Source of the DNA: Gemmatimonadota bacterium | Lineage (GTDB): Bacteria; Gemmatimonadota; Gemmatimonadetes; Longimicrobiales; Gaopeijiaceae | Length of the DNA: 64,000 nucleotides | Reading direction: 5' to 3' | NCBI GenBank assembly: GCA_027623325.1 | Contig: JAQBXY010000010.1 | Location: 25,983 to 89,982 of the forward strand | Shown here: one piece after another, positions 53,990-62,680 of the stretch | Position numbering within the stretch: position 1 is the stretch's first letter | Layout: each line of letters begins with the position of its first letter | Notes under the pieces: generated by a model | The model's database searches: none | Told to the model about the DNA's origin: nothing | Seen by the model: only the letters and a program-made list of their open reading frames with translations | Made by a program: the position numbers and the translations under genes

Positions 53990-55360
53990 TCAGTCCCCTT
54001 CGCCACCACGGGTGGCCCTTTGGCTCGGCGTGAGACGCAATTCCATTGGGCCCGACAGCTGGCTGAGGAGCGGAGCGAGCGTAGCCACTGCCTCGCTGAG
54101 TTCGCGGTTCGCCTGCTCCATTCCTGCGATTCGTCCATCGAGTGTCTTGGAGACGCCCTCCAGATCCTTCCCCAACCCTTCGACCGAACCGCTGACCGAC
54201 GCAATGGACCCGGTTAGGCCGCTTCGCATGCGCGATGTCGCCTCCTCCAGCCCCTCGAGCCCCGTCTGTACCGCCTGCGTGAAGTGCTGCATCTGTCCGG
54301 AAAGCTCGCCCAGGCGAGCACGAAGCATCTGGTCGATCTCTTCTGTGGCGACACCGGAGACCACCTGGCTCGGAGCCGGGGCAGCCGGCACCGTGGGCGC
54401 CCCCGGCTGGGCCGTCGCGAGAATCTTCAGTCCCAGCTCGTCGAGCGTGGTGAGCGTACGTTCCTCGCGCTCCTGGACGGCGGAGTTGGCCACCGTCGCG
54501 ATGAGACCGGCCAGGAGACCGAGCAGCGTCGTGTCGAACGCAAAGGACAGGCCCGACGCGACTTCGCCGAGTTCCGCGGTCACGCTGTCGAGTTCCTCGA
54601 TGCTCACGCTCGTGGTCAGGAAGTCCGAGAACCCTCCGACCGCCAGGCTGATACCGAGCACGGTCCCGATGAACCCCAGAATCGGCATGGCCCAGATGAA
54701 CAACTTCACCGTCCGGTAGGCGGAGGCCGCCGCGTCCGCGTCGACGTCGGACTGGTGTCGCAGTAGCTCGTGCGCTCGCTGGGCATCCGTCACTTCGAGG
54801 TAGCGCAGCAGGGAGAGCACCCGACGCCCAACGGGGCGAACCAGCAGTCCGGGATCCCAGCTCCGGAGTCGCTGCAGAGTCACGCTCGCGATCTCATGGG
54901 CCACGAAGCCGGGCAGTTGAAGAATCTCCGGGCGCCGGAGGTCGCGCTCGGTGGCGCGACCCACACGGAACTTCAGCGCCAGGTCCGTGAGCGTCCACAC
55001 GAGGGAGAAGAGGATCAGCCCCGGCACGACGCTCATGAGCCAGCCGCCCGACGGCCGGAACAGGCGGTACACATAGGACGTGTCGCCGACGACAGTGCCG
55101 ACTCCTTGCTGAATCAGGATCGTAGCCACCGCCGCGACCATGAAGGGGATCGCTGCGCTTTGAGCGGCCCGTCGCGCCCCTCCGGACGGGCTGGGTCGTC
55201 CTGCCCCTGCGGGGGCGGCCGGCGTCGGGGCCGCCGCGCGTCGAGCCGCTCCTGCTGCGCCCGCCGTCGCGGTAGCGGCGTTACCCAGATCCGTCCCGCA
55301 AACAAGGCAAAACTCCTGCTCGGGCTTGGCGGGGGTCGCACAATTCGGACACTGCCCCAT
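53990..55360 (-). CDS. MotA/TolQ/ExbB-like proton channel protein with N-terminal zinc ribbon and coiled-coil tail
   Basis: The 456-residue membrane protein starts with a zinc ribbon (Cys 4, 7, 18, 21: CPNCA and CLVCG) and an Ala/Pro-rich linker. Four hydrophobic helices follow, at about 68-92, 106-130, 220-248 and 270-295. The last two match the MotA/TolQ/ExbB signature (MPILGFIGTVLGISLAVGG; GLSFAFDTTLLGLLAGLIA). The C-terminal 150 residues (EEIDQMLRARLGELSGQMQ, SVEGLGKDLEGVSKTLDG) form a coiled-coil tail. With the two ExbD-like genes upstream it should make a proton-driven complex across the inner membrane. Confidence 0.85.
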   Translation of the reverse strand: MGQCPNCATPAKPEQEFCLVCGTDLGNAATATAGAAGAARRAAAPTPAAPAGAGRPSPSGGARRAAQSAAIPFMVAAVATILIQQGVGTVVGDTSYVYRLFRPSGGWLMSVVPGLILFSLVWTLTDLALKFRVGRATERDLRRPEILQLPGFVAHEIASVTLQRLRSWDPGLLVRPVGRRVLSLLRYLEVTDAQRAHELLRHQSDVDADAAASAYRTVKLFIWAMPILGFIGTVLGISLAVGGFSDFLTTSVSIEELDSVTAELGEVASGLSFAFDTTLLGLLAGLIATVANSAVQEREERTLTTLDELGLKILATAQPGAPTVPAAPAPSQVVSGVATEEIDQMLRARLGELSGQMQHFTQAVQTGLEGLEEATSRMRSGLTGSIASVSGSVEGLGKDLEGVSKTLDGRIAGMEQANRELSEAVATLAPLLSQLSGPMELRLTPSQRATRGGEGD

Positions 55361-55390
55361 GAGAGGGCCTCCACGTAAACGGGTTACGAA

Positions 55391-56089
55391 TCATCGGTCG
55401 AGTTTGGCTCGTGTACTTCTCGGACTCAACAACACTTCGGCGCCACCGAGCGAGAGTCGATGCACGAACGGGAAGTCCACGCTGACGGGACCGAACCGTG
55501 TCACGAACCCCCTCGTGATCGCCAGATCTCTCGCTCGCCTGAATACTTCGACACTCTCGCCATCCACGGCAAACGCCAGCCACGCGGTCTCCGGATTCAG
55601 GCGATCCAGGAGGGCGAGGTAGGTGGACTCTTCTTCCAACTGATGGATGCTGTCCCCAACGACACCCTCGTGTGCCTCGATTCGGAGATCGAGAGTTCCA
55701 AGAGGTAGGCCGAACGCCGTCAGTCGATCCTCGAAGGTCAGCGAATAACGGAAGTAAGTATCGCTGGGGATCCGTTGATTGGACTCTCGCACGAAGGCCT
55801 CCGCCTCATCGTACTCGACGATGGCGAAGCCGCTGAGCAGGGCCTCGATCGGGCCACGAGCGTCGAGAACACGGACGGTGCCGCGATCCGCCACGACCAC
55901 GACCCGCTCACTGCCGAACGGGGCTTCCCGGACCGCAGGTACCACAGCCTCGAAGGTCGTCGAGCCGAGCTCGAGCACGGTGTAGATCACCAGAAACAGC
56001 ATCACGCCGACCAGACAGGAAAGGATATCCATGAGCGAGTCGAGGTCGACGATGCCTGACCCATCGCGGGGCTTGAGTTTGCGATACAT
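55391..56089 (-). CDS. ExbD-like protein with Asp in the membrane helix
   Basis: The 232-residue protein has one N-terminal helix, VDLDSLMDILSCLVGVMLFL, with Asp 21 at the place where ExbD and MotB carry the proton-binding Asp, followed by a periplasmic beta/alpha domain (RVVVVADRGTVRVLDARG, AWLAFAVDGESVEVF, VDFPFVHRLSLGG). Its helix closely matches that of the neighbouring gene, where the position is Asn 19. Order of genes and spacing (9 bases after the upstream one, 30 before the channel gene) indicate a single operon. No PBP-like OmpA domain is present, so it is ExbD-like rather than MotB-like. Confidence 0.8.
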   Translation of the reverse strand: MYRKLKPRDGSGIVDLDSLMDILSCLVGVMLFLVIYTVLELGSTTFEAVVPAVREAPFGSERVVVVADRGTVRVLDARGPIEALLSGFAIVEYDEAEAFVRESNQRIPSDTYFRYSLTFEDRLTAFGLPLGTLDLRIEAHEGVVGDSIHQLEEESTYLALLDRLNPETAWLAFAVDGESVEVFRRARDLAITRGFVTRFGPVSVDFPFVHRLSLGGAEVLLSPRSTRAKLDR

Positions 56090-56097
56090 GGTCGACG

Positions 56098-56595
56098 CTA
56101 CCGCACCTGAATGCGCCGCAAGTTCTGATCGATCGGCTCGGCGACGACGTCGATGCCGAGCAGGCCCAGGTATCCTGTGATTTCAGGGAGCGTCTGGAAG
56201 CCCGAGGGCCGTACGAGCAAGATGATATAGCGCCCGGAATCCATCGCGACCCGCGCGAGCTCCGCCCCGAGCGGGGTGCCCGCAACCTGATCGAAGACGT
56301 AGGCGTACGTGGCCTCGAACGTCGTGATCGAGCTCAGGTCGCGGGAGAAGTTCACCGTCGCGCCCGTGGGATAAAGCACCAACTCGGCCCCGTCCCACTC
56401 GATCCAGGTCGGAATCTGCGTCGGCCCAGATCCCCCGTGATCGGCGGCACTGAACTCCACGGCCTTGTCCGCACCCAGTTAGACGGTGGCGACCGTAGCA
56501 AGGATGAACACCATCACGCCCAGTGTGCACGCGAGGATGTTGAACATCGGAAAGAGCGAGACGCCTTCTTCGCCCGCGTCGTCGAGGTTGGCCAT
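56098..56595 (-). pseudogene. ExbD-like protein with Asn in the membrane helix, interrupted by an in-frame TAA
   Basis: From ATG 56595 the frame gives ANLDDAGEEGVSLFP then MFNILACTLGVMVFILATV, a membrane helix paralogous to that of the next gene but with Asn 19 instead of Asp. After 38 residues a TAA codon at 56479-56481 interrupts it. The same frame continues as LGADKAVEFSAADHGG and a periplasmic domain (PTWIEWDGAELVLYPTGATV, YIILLVRPSGFQTLPEI) to 56098. A CAA-to-TAA change would explain it. Either a nonsense mutation, a sequence error, or separate translation from GTG 56460. Confidence 0.65.
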
Positions 56596-56711
56596 GGGTG
56601 ACCAACCTATCCCCTCGGGGTCGCCATTCTCAACCTCTCGAACGCCGAACGCGGGCGGCAGCCTCCGCACATCGCCGGTTGATTTGGGACGAAGAGTCAT
56701 TAGCCTCTTGG

Positions 56712-58013
56712 GTGCTCCGCCGAATCCGCATCGCGTTCAAGGCCCTTCGCCATAGAAACCTGCGCCTGTTCTTCACAGGGCAGGGCATCTCGCTCGTCGG
56801 TACGTGGATGCAGCAGGTCGCGATGGGCTGGCTCGTGTATCGGCTTACCGACTCCGCACTGTTCCTCGGCGTCATCAGCTTCTGCGCTCAATTCCCGGGC
56901 TTCATCATGGCACCCCTCGCGGGTGCCTGGGCCGACCGCTGGAACCGGTACCGGATGGTCGTCGTGGCTCAGACGCTCTCCATGGTGCAGGCGGTCGCCC
57001 TCGCGGTTCTGGTCATCTACGGAACCGTCGCGGTCTGGCACCTGATCGTACTCGCGGTCGCGATGGGGCTGATCAACGGCGTCGACGTGCCGGCGCGGCA
57101 GTCCCTACTGGTCGAGCTCGTCGGCGGCGTCGAGGATCTGCCCAACGCCATCGCGCTCAACTCGTCGCTGTTCAACGCGGCGCGCCTCGTCGGACCGGCC
57201 CTCGGCGGCCTCCTGATCGGATGGGTCGGCGAAGGGCCCGTCTTCGTGGTCAACGCGGTGAGCTACGCTGCCGTCCTAGGTGCCCTGGCGATGTTGCAGG
57301 TCTCCAATCAGCCGGGCGGGGCGGCCGGCCCGGTGCTCCAGCACATCCGGGAGGGGTTCGCGTATGCGTACCGATCCGCACCACTGCGCGACACGCTGAT
57401 CGTCCTCGCGGTCGTCTCGCTGGTCGGCATCCCCTATGTGGTGCTCCTCCCGGTCTTCGCCCGTGACGTTCTCGGCGGGGACGCCTCCACCCTTGGCCTG
57501 CTCACCTCAGCGGCAGGCCTGGGGTCGCTGGTTGGCGCGTTGATCCTGGCTTCCCGAAGTTCGCTTCGCGGCCTGGGTCGCCTCATCGCGGTCTCCACGG
57601 CGGTGTTCAGCGTCACTCTGATCGGATTCGCGCTGTCGAGGAATCTCGTGATGTCCTTGATTCTTCTCGCCGTGACAGGTGTCGCGATCATGCTCTGCAC
57701 GGCATCGATCAACACCGTACTTCAGACACTGGTCAAGGAAGAGATGCGGGGCCGAGTCATGGCCCTGTACACCATGGCCTTCGTCGGAATGACTCCGATC
57801 GGCGGCCTCGCAGGGGGCGCGATCGCCGACCGGGTGGGGGCGCCCATCGCAGTCGTGGCGGGCGGCCTCGGCTCGCTGGTTCTCGCGATCTGGTTCTGGC
57901 GGCGCCTGCCTGACCTGCGCGAGATCGTCACGCCGGTCTACGAAGAACTCGGCATCATCCCTGAGGTCGCACGCGGGCTACAGGGCGCGAGCGATTTGCG
58001 ACCCAGGACGTAA
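56712..58013 (+). CDS. MFS transporter (EntS/DHA3-like exporter)
   Basis: I prefer GTG 56712 (VLRRIRIAFKALRHRNLRLF), which fits the usual family N-terminus; the frame extends to GTG 56598. The 433-residue protein has the MFS pattern LFFTGQGISLVGTWMQQVAMG, LVYRLTDSALFLGVISF, AGAWADRWNRYRM, and the second-half signature GRVMALYTMAFVGMTPIGG. About twelve helices. Such proteins export drugs or siderophores by proton antiport; the substrate cannot be assigned. It is divergent from the ExbB/ExbD operon. Confidence 0.85.
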   Translation: MLRRIRIAFKALRHRNLRLFFTGQGISLVGTWMQQVAMGWLVYRLTDSALFLGVISFCAQFPGFIMAPLAGAWADRWNRYRMVVVAQTLSMVQAVALAVLVIYGTVAVWHLIVLAVAMGLINGVDVPARQSLLVELVGGVEDLPNAIALNSSLFNAARLVGPALGGLLIGWVGEGPVFVVNAVSYAAVLGALAMLQVSNQPGGAAGPVLQHIREGFAYAYRSAPLRDTLIVLAVVSLVGIPYVVLLPVFARDVLGGDASTLGLLTSAAGLGSLVGALILASRSSLRGLGRLIAVSTAVFSVTLIGFALSRNLVMSLILLAVTGVAIMLCTASINTVLQTLVKEEMRGRVMALYTMAFVGMTPIGGLAGGAIADRVGAPIAVVAGGLGSLVLAIWFWRRLPDLREIVTPVYEELGIIPEVARGLQGASDLRPRT

Positions 58014-58022
58014 CGCCCTACG

Positions 58023-58241
58023 TCAGCCCTCGTCCGGATCTTCCTGCTCGCACTCGAAGCGCGGCTGGAAGTGGAAACGATTGTCCCGCCACGAGAATGC
58101 TCTGCGTACCGAAAGCGTCAGGCCGACCACCGTCGTCGCGCCATCCTCAACGACGAAGGGGCAGATCGGAACGATCGCGGTCCAGCCACCTCCCGGAGGT
58201 GAGATCGTGATCGTCGTAGCGTCGTGGCGGTCGAGCGTCAG
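58023..58241 (-). CDS. Possible small protein overlapping the TPR gene end
   Basis: After the TGA of the TPR gene, an open frame continues with LTLDRHDATTITISPPGG, AIVPICPFVVEDGATTV and FSWRDNRFHFQPRFECEQ to 58023. A CTG overlapping that TGA (CTGA) could be its start; no ATG or GTG is available. About 72 residues, rich in beta-like segments. No family recognised. Could be a genuine translationally coupled gene or chance. Confidence 0.3.
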   Translation of the reverse strand: MTLDRHDATTITISPPGGGWTAIVPICPFVVEDGATTVVGLTLSVRRAFSWRDNRFHFQPRFECEQEDPDEG

Positions 58242-60172
58242 CCCCCGAGTCGCGCAACCGCGTCCCGGGCTTCTCGGAGCCACGTCAATTCCGGATCGGC
58301 CCGCTCCCAACGCGACAAGAACGTCCGGTACGCATCCAAGGCGCGCTCGCGATCCCCAGATTCCTCGTACGCCTTGCCCAGGAGGAACTTGGCCTCGCTG
58401 CGCCGCTGCGGATTGCGCGAGATCCCTTCCAGGATCGGAATGGCATCGGGCCATTGCCCGGCGTCCATGGCCATTTGCGCAAGTTCAAAACCAAGGCCGA
58501 TCAGAGTGGCTGAGGCTGCCTGGCTCAGTAAGCGGTAGCCTGCCGCGGGATCCCCCTGAGCAGACAGTCGCCTGCTCTCCAGGCGCGCTGCGAAAGCGTC
58601 ATAGACCGCCGTCGTGTCGAAGCCGGCCGCAGCCCCTTGCTCAATCGTCTGGGTCACCGCGCTCAAGATCGTGGGCCGCATCGCCTCGAGGGCGCGCATG
58701 TCGCCAAGGGCCAGGCTCACGAACGCCCGCGCAAAGTGCGCGTCGATATCCAGCCCCGGGTCACCTTCGCGGATCGTCTCGAAGGCTCCCGCCAATTCGT
58801 CACGGGAGGCGTCACCCGACTCGTATTTCTTCAAAATCACCGACGCGACGAGGACTCGGCCGGCAAGTCCTGCGTCCGTCCCGGCAAAGTCGATCGCTTC
58901 GGCAAGACGTCCCTGCTGGATGTACAGATTGAGCAGCAGGCCTCGGGTCTCACCGCCTCGCCGCTCGTACATCGGGACCAAGCGTTCGAGATCTTTGTCG
59001 ACGATGCCGAGCGCGGCCTGGTCCAGTCGCACGACGTCGCGCGGCACCATTTCACCCATGGCAACGATGGCGGCGGCCACGGTCGCATCATCGCCCTGCA
59101 GGAGGTCCCAGCGCATTTGGACCTGACTCCGACGGTCGGCATCGAATGCCATCGCATCCCATGCCCCGAGGAACGCCCGGAATCTCACTTCGTCGCCCTT
59201 GGCGCTGGTCCACTGGGTCGCGTGTACATAAAAGGGACCGAACGCAGGATCGAGTTCGACCGCGCGGTACAAGGCCTCCTGGAGTTCCGCGTCCGTCACT
59301 CCCGTGGTGACCCAACTGTGAAGTCCAGCCTCACCGAGGAGATACCACCCATCGGGGTCGTCCGGATACCGACGTAGGTAGGTCCGCAGCCGCTCGATTT
59401 CGCGGTCGCCCCGTCCATCGGCGATCGCAGCTCCGACGTCTAGGAGTGTCGCCTCACGATCCGGTAGGCGTTCCCCGTACTCCTTCGCTCTTCTCTTCGC
59501 AGCACGCCCCTCTGCGTTTCCGACACCTTCGACCCAGCCGATGGTCTCGCCCAACCTCCAATAGGCCAGCGCGAAGGTCGAATCCTCGGCGACCGCTCGC
59601 TCCAGCGACTCGCGGGCGTCGGCGAATTGACCCCGTCGAAACGAAGCATCGCCGACCAGGTAGTGGCGGAGGGCTGGTACGGACTCGGTAAGCAGACTCG
59701 CGAGGCGAAAGGTCTGTGCCCCGGAAGCCCGGTCCGTCGCATCGAGGAGCGAACGCATGACTGCGACCGTGAGGGCATCGACCAGGCTCAGGACGTCGTC
59801 GGGCGCACCCTGCACCTGCCCGCCATCTCCCACCTTGGAGCCGTCCGAGAGATCGTAGATGTCCGCCGTGAACCGAACCTGCCCGCCGACTTCTACCCCG
59901 CTGCCGACCACTGCGTACCGAGCGCCCGTGCTCGCCGCCACCCGCAGCGCGGCGTCCAGCTCGGCGTCCGCAGTGGCGCCGATCTCTCGATTCCAGCGGG
60001 CCAGCACGGTACGGGCATCGATGGCCCGGAAGCTCGAGAGGCCATCCAGGTTGGCCGACACCAGGTCGACCATGCCCTCGCGATATACGTCCAACCCTGC
60101 CCCGCTCACGTGGAACGGAAGCACCGCGATTCCGCGTGCGGCGTCTTCCGCACCCGCTTCCTGCGGTCCCAT
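58238..60172 (-). CDS. TolB-like / TPR sensor protein, 5'-truncated
   Basis: The real coding part begins near 60,200: GVYVIWKGPVGFMG (possible end of a TM helix), then ARGIAVLPFHVSGAGLDVY and MVDLVSANLDG, the FlgO/TolB-like domain that usually follows the kinase or HTH plus TM part in Gemmatimonadota regulators. TPR repeats follow (RRGQFADARESLERAVAE, DDPDGWYLLGEAGLHS, AKFLLGKAYEESGDRERAL). Upstream of about 60,220 the frame is antisense to a subtilase and makes no sense, so the N-terminal kinase/DNA-binding half is missing. ATG 60172 is the first usable start. About 644 residues remain. Confidence 0.7.
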   Translation of the reverse strand: MGPQEAGAEDAARGIAVLPFHVSGAGLDVYREGMVDLVSANLDGLSSFRAIDARTVLARWNREIGATADAELDAALRVAASTGARYAVVGSGVEVGGQVRFTADIYDLSDGSKVGDGGQVQGAPDDVLSLVDALTVAVMRSLLDATDRASGAQTFRLASLLTESVPALRHYLVGDASFRRGQFADARESLERAVAEDSTFALAYWRLGETIGWVEGVGNAEGRAAKRRAKEYGERLPDREATLLDVGAAIADGRGDREIERLRTYLRRYPDDPDGWYLLGEAGLHSWVTTGVTDAELQEALYRAVELDPAFGPFYVHATQWTSAKGDEVRFRAFLGAWDAMAFDADRRSQVQMRWDLLQGDDATVAAAIVAMGEMVPRDVVRLDQAALGIVDKDLERLVPMYERRGGETRGLLLNLYIQQGRLAEAIDFAGTDAGLAGRVLVASVILKKYESGDASRDELAGAFETIREGDPGLDIDAHFARAFVSLALGDMRALEAMRPTILSAVTQTIEQGAAAGFDTTAVYDAFAARLESRRLSAQGDPAAGYRLLSQAASATLIGLGFELAQMAMDAGQWPDAIPILEGISRNPQRRSEAKFLLGKAYEESGDRERALDAYRTFLSRWERADPELTWLREARDAVARLGG

Positions 60173-60226
60173 GAACCCGACGGGGCCTTTCCAGATGACG
60201 TAGACCCCCGCGCCACCAAACCCATC

Positions 60227-61084
60227 CGGGATCCACGCGTTGCATACGTCGAGGAGGACAAGGTTGTCACGCTGGCACCGCCCCCCGGTAAGGGGCCTCC
60301 GAGTGGCGGCGGCGAGGACCCACCCTCCGCGCAGAGCACGCCCTGGGGCATCACACGCGTCGGCGGCGCCGGAAACGGCAGTGGCAAGACCGCCTGGATC
60401 ATCGATTCCGGCATCGACCTCGACCACCCGGATCTGAATGTGGACGTCGGCCGGAGTGAGGACTTCACGGGCAGCCGAAAGGGTCCGGAGGACGAACACG
60501 GTCACGGGACGCACGTCGCGGGAACGGTAGCGGCCATCGACAACGGCTTCGGCGTGGTAGGCGTTGCGGCGGGCGCTACGGTCGTCGCGGTCCGCGTCCT
60601 CGATCGTCGCGGTTCCGGCAGTTACTCAGGGGTGATCGCGGGTGTGGATTACGTCGCCCTGGAGGGGCGGAGCGGTGACGTCGCGAACATGAGTCTCGGC
60701 GGTGGGTTCAGTCAGGCGCTCAATGACGCCGTCCTGGCGGCCAGCGCCAACGTGAAGTTCGCCTTGGCGGCGGGCAATGAGAGCACGAGCGCTACGACGC
60801 GGTCTCCCGCAAGCGCCAACGGAAACAACATCTATACGGTGTCGGCGTTTTCGAACGGTGATAACTGGGCCTCGTTCTCCAACTACGGGAACCCGCCTGT
60901 CGATTTCAGCGCGCCGGGTGTAGGCGTCCTGTCCACATATAAGGATGGGGGGTACACCACCTTCAACGGCACGTCGATGGCGGCGCCTCATGTGGCCGGC
61001 ATCCTGCTCTTGGGCAACGTGCTGACCAACGGGAGGGTGATCGGAGATCCGGACGGTAATCCCGACTGGATAGCACATCGGTAG
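60227..61084 (+). CDS. Subtilase (S8) catalytic domain, 5'-truncated
   Basis: The coding sequence begins abruptly with RDPRVAYVEEDKVV, the end of an I9-type propeptide, with no signal peptide and no start codon nearby; upstream the frame is antisense to the TPR gene. A Pro/Gly-rich linker leads to the S8 domain with the full triad: Asp in WIIDSGIDLDHPDL, His in HGHGTHVAGTVAA, Asn in AAGNES and Ser in GTSMAAPHVAG. Ends at TAG 61084. The catalytic core appears complete, so only the signal and most of the propeptide are lost. The open frame extends to 59627 but that part is not real. Confidence 0.75.
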   Translation, partial: RDPRVAYVEEDKVVTLAPPPGKGPPSGGGEDPPSAQSTPWGITRVGGAGNGSGKTAWIIDSGIDLDHPDLNVDVGRSEDFTGSRKGPEDEHGHGTHVAGTVAAIDNGFGVVGVAAGATVVAVRVLDRRGSGSYSGVIAGVDYVALEGRSGDVANMSLGGGFSQALNDAVLAASANVKFALAAGNESTSATTRSPASANGNNIYTVSAFSNGDNWASFSNYGNPPVDFSAPGVGVLSTYKDGGYTTFNGTSMAAPHVAGILLLGNVLTNGRVIGDPDGNPDWIAHR

Positions 61085-61154
61085 GGCCTGAACGCCACTC
61101 CGATGAGAGGGCTCACCCCCAGCCCTCACCCTCGGCTGATCACGCGCGTGCACA

Positions 61155-62363
61155 CTGAGTAACCGACCCCGCGCCGACGTCACCATCATCGGCGGCGGCA
61201 TCGTCGGTCTCGCCACCGCCCACGCCCTCCTAGAGAGGGGCGTGGAAGCCGTGCGCGTGCTCGAAAAGGAGAGCGCCGTCGCGCAGCACCAGAGCACCCA
61301 CAACAGCGGGGTGCTCCACGCCGGCCTCCAGTACGCGCCCGGCTCGGAGAAAGCGAGACTCGCCCGAGTCGGGATTCGGCGCATGACCGAATTCTGTCGG
61401 CATCACGGCATCGCGCATGATATCTGCGGAAAGCTCGTCGTCGCGACGGACACTTCGGAGCTTCCGCGACTAACGTCGATGCTCGAGCGTGGAGGGGAGA
61501 ACGGCCTCGAAGGGCTGAAGCTCCTCGCGCCCGAGGAGGCTGGCGAGATCGAGCCTCACGTGCGCTGTGTCGGAGCGATTCTGGTCCCCGAGGAGGGGAT
61601 CGCAGACTACGCCGAGGTCTGCCGCGTGCTTCGCCGGGAGGTCGAGTCCAAGGGTGGCGAGGTTATCTGCGGGGCCGAGGTGCATCGCCTCGTGAGGGAA
61701 GATATCGGGTGGCGTATCGTCGTCTCGAATGGTGAAGTCACGACGCGTGTTCTCGTGAATTGTGGGGGCCTGTACTCGGACCGGATCGCGGCGATGGCGG
61801 GAAGCGCACCTACGTCTCGGATCCTCCCCTTCCGCGGCGAATACCTCCGGCTCCGACCGGAACGCGAGCATCTGGTCCGCCATCTCATCTATCCCCTGCC
61901 GGAGCCGGGATTTCCGTTTCTCGGGGTCCACTTCACTCGCCGTATCACGGGCGGGATCGATGCCGGCCCGAACGCGGTCCTGGCCTTTTCGCGCGAGGGC
62001 TACGACCGGACGACGCTCCACCTGCGGGACCTCTTCGAGGCGCTCACCTTCCCCGGACTCTGGCGCTTCACGTACCGCCACCGCCGCATGGTCGTGCGCG
62101 AACTCGCTCAGTCCTTCAACTCCGCCCGCTTCGTCGCGGCCTTGCAGCGACTCGTGCCGGAAGTCCAGGCCGACGACCTGATCGCCGGCGGCTCCGGAGT
62201 CCGGGCTCAGGCCGTGGCGCCTTCCGGCGACTTCGTGCACGACTTTCTCTGGATGGAGAGTCCCGGTGCCGTTCATGCGATCAACGCACCGAGTCCGGCC
62301 GCTACTGCGTCACTCGCGATCGGTGAGGAGATCGCGCTCCGGGCGATGCGTCATCTGAGCTAG
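61155..62363 (+). CDS. lhgO: L-2-hydroxyglutarate oxidase-like FAD enzyme, apparent CTG start
   Basis: An in-frame TGA at 61137 leaves CTG 61155 as the only reasonable start. From there SNRPRADVTIIGGGIVGLAT is the FAD-binding GxGxxG strand, which the later GTG at 61242 would cut off. Motifs HQSTHNSGVLHAGLQYAPGS, GKLVVAT and APSGDFVHDFL match LhgO, which oxidises L-2-hydroxyglutarate to 2-oxoglutarate and feeds electrons to the respiratory chain. The 402-residue length is normal. No clear Shine-Dalgarno sequence is seen. Confidence 0.85.
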   Translation: MSNRPRADVTIIGGGIVGLATAHALLERGVEAVRVLEKESAVAQHQSTHNSGVLHAGLQYAPGSEKARLARVGIRRMTEFCRHHGIAHDICGKLVVATDTSELPRLTSMLERGGENGLEGLKLLAPEEAGEIEPHVRCVGAILVPEEGIADYAEVCRVLRREVESKGGEVICGAEVHRLVREDIGWRIVVSNGEVTTRVLVNCGGLYSDRIAAMAGSAPTSRILPFRGEYLRLRPEREHLVRHLIYPLPEPGFPFLGVHFTRRITGGIDAGPNAVLAFSREGYDRTTLHLRDLFEALTFPGLWRFTYRHRRMVVRELAQSFNSARFVAALQRLVPEVQADDLIAGGSGVRAQAVAPSGDFVHDFLWMESPGAVHAINAPSPAATASLAIGEEIALRAMRHLS

Positions 62364-62431
62364 CTTGCCCCGGCAGAGGCCGGGTAGGATGTTGGTTTCG
62401 TCCAGCGACACCTGAAGAGCCGGGTACCCAA

Positions 62432-62650
62432 TTGACGAACCTTCCCGAGAAGATCTATACCGAGCAGGACCTCGCTCGGGCGAAGACCCAGGCCAACGTG
62501 GTGGGCTGGGCGCAGGGGGCGGGTGTGGTTCTGGGTGGCGCCATCCTATGGAATCTGCTGGGATGGATTCCTTTGGCCCTTGGCCTCGGGGCGGCCGGAT
62601 GGTTGCTCTATAAGATGGTGTCGCGGCCGAAGGGCGACGACGGAGAGTAG
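62432..62650 (+). CDS. Small membrane protein
   Basis: The 72-residue frame starts with TTG 62432 and reads TNLPEKIYTEQDLARAKTQA, followed by one or two hydrophobic stretches (GAGVVLGGAILWNLLG; IPLALGLGAAGWLLYKMV) and a charged tail RPKGDDGE. A hairpin in the inner membrane is likely. No family recognised, and the ribosome site is weak, so the start is uncertain. Confidence 0.55.
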   Translation: MTNLPEKIYTEQDLARAKTQANVVGWAQGAGVVLGGAILWNLLGWIPLALGLGAAGWLLYKMVSRPKGDDGE

Positions 62651-62680
62651 TCGCCGCCCCGGCCAGCGTTCACTTGTTGC

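Noticed and set aside
53990..56595. Zorya defence system (ZorA/ZorB-like)
   Set aside because: The channel has a coiled-coil tail as ZorA does, but the partners lack the OmpA-like peptidoglycan domain of ZorB and there are no ZorC, ZorD or ZorE genes nearby.
59627..60226. Upstream half of the subtilase open frame
   Set aside because: It is antisense to well-formed TPR/TolB coding sequence and has no protease propeptide or signal features until about 60227.
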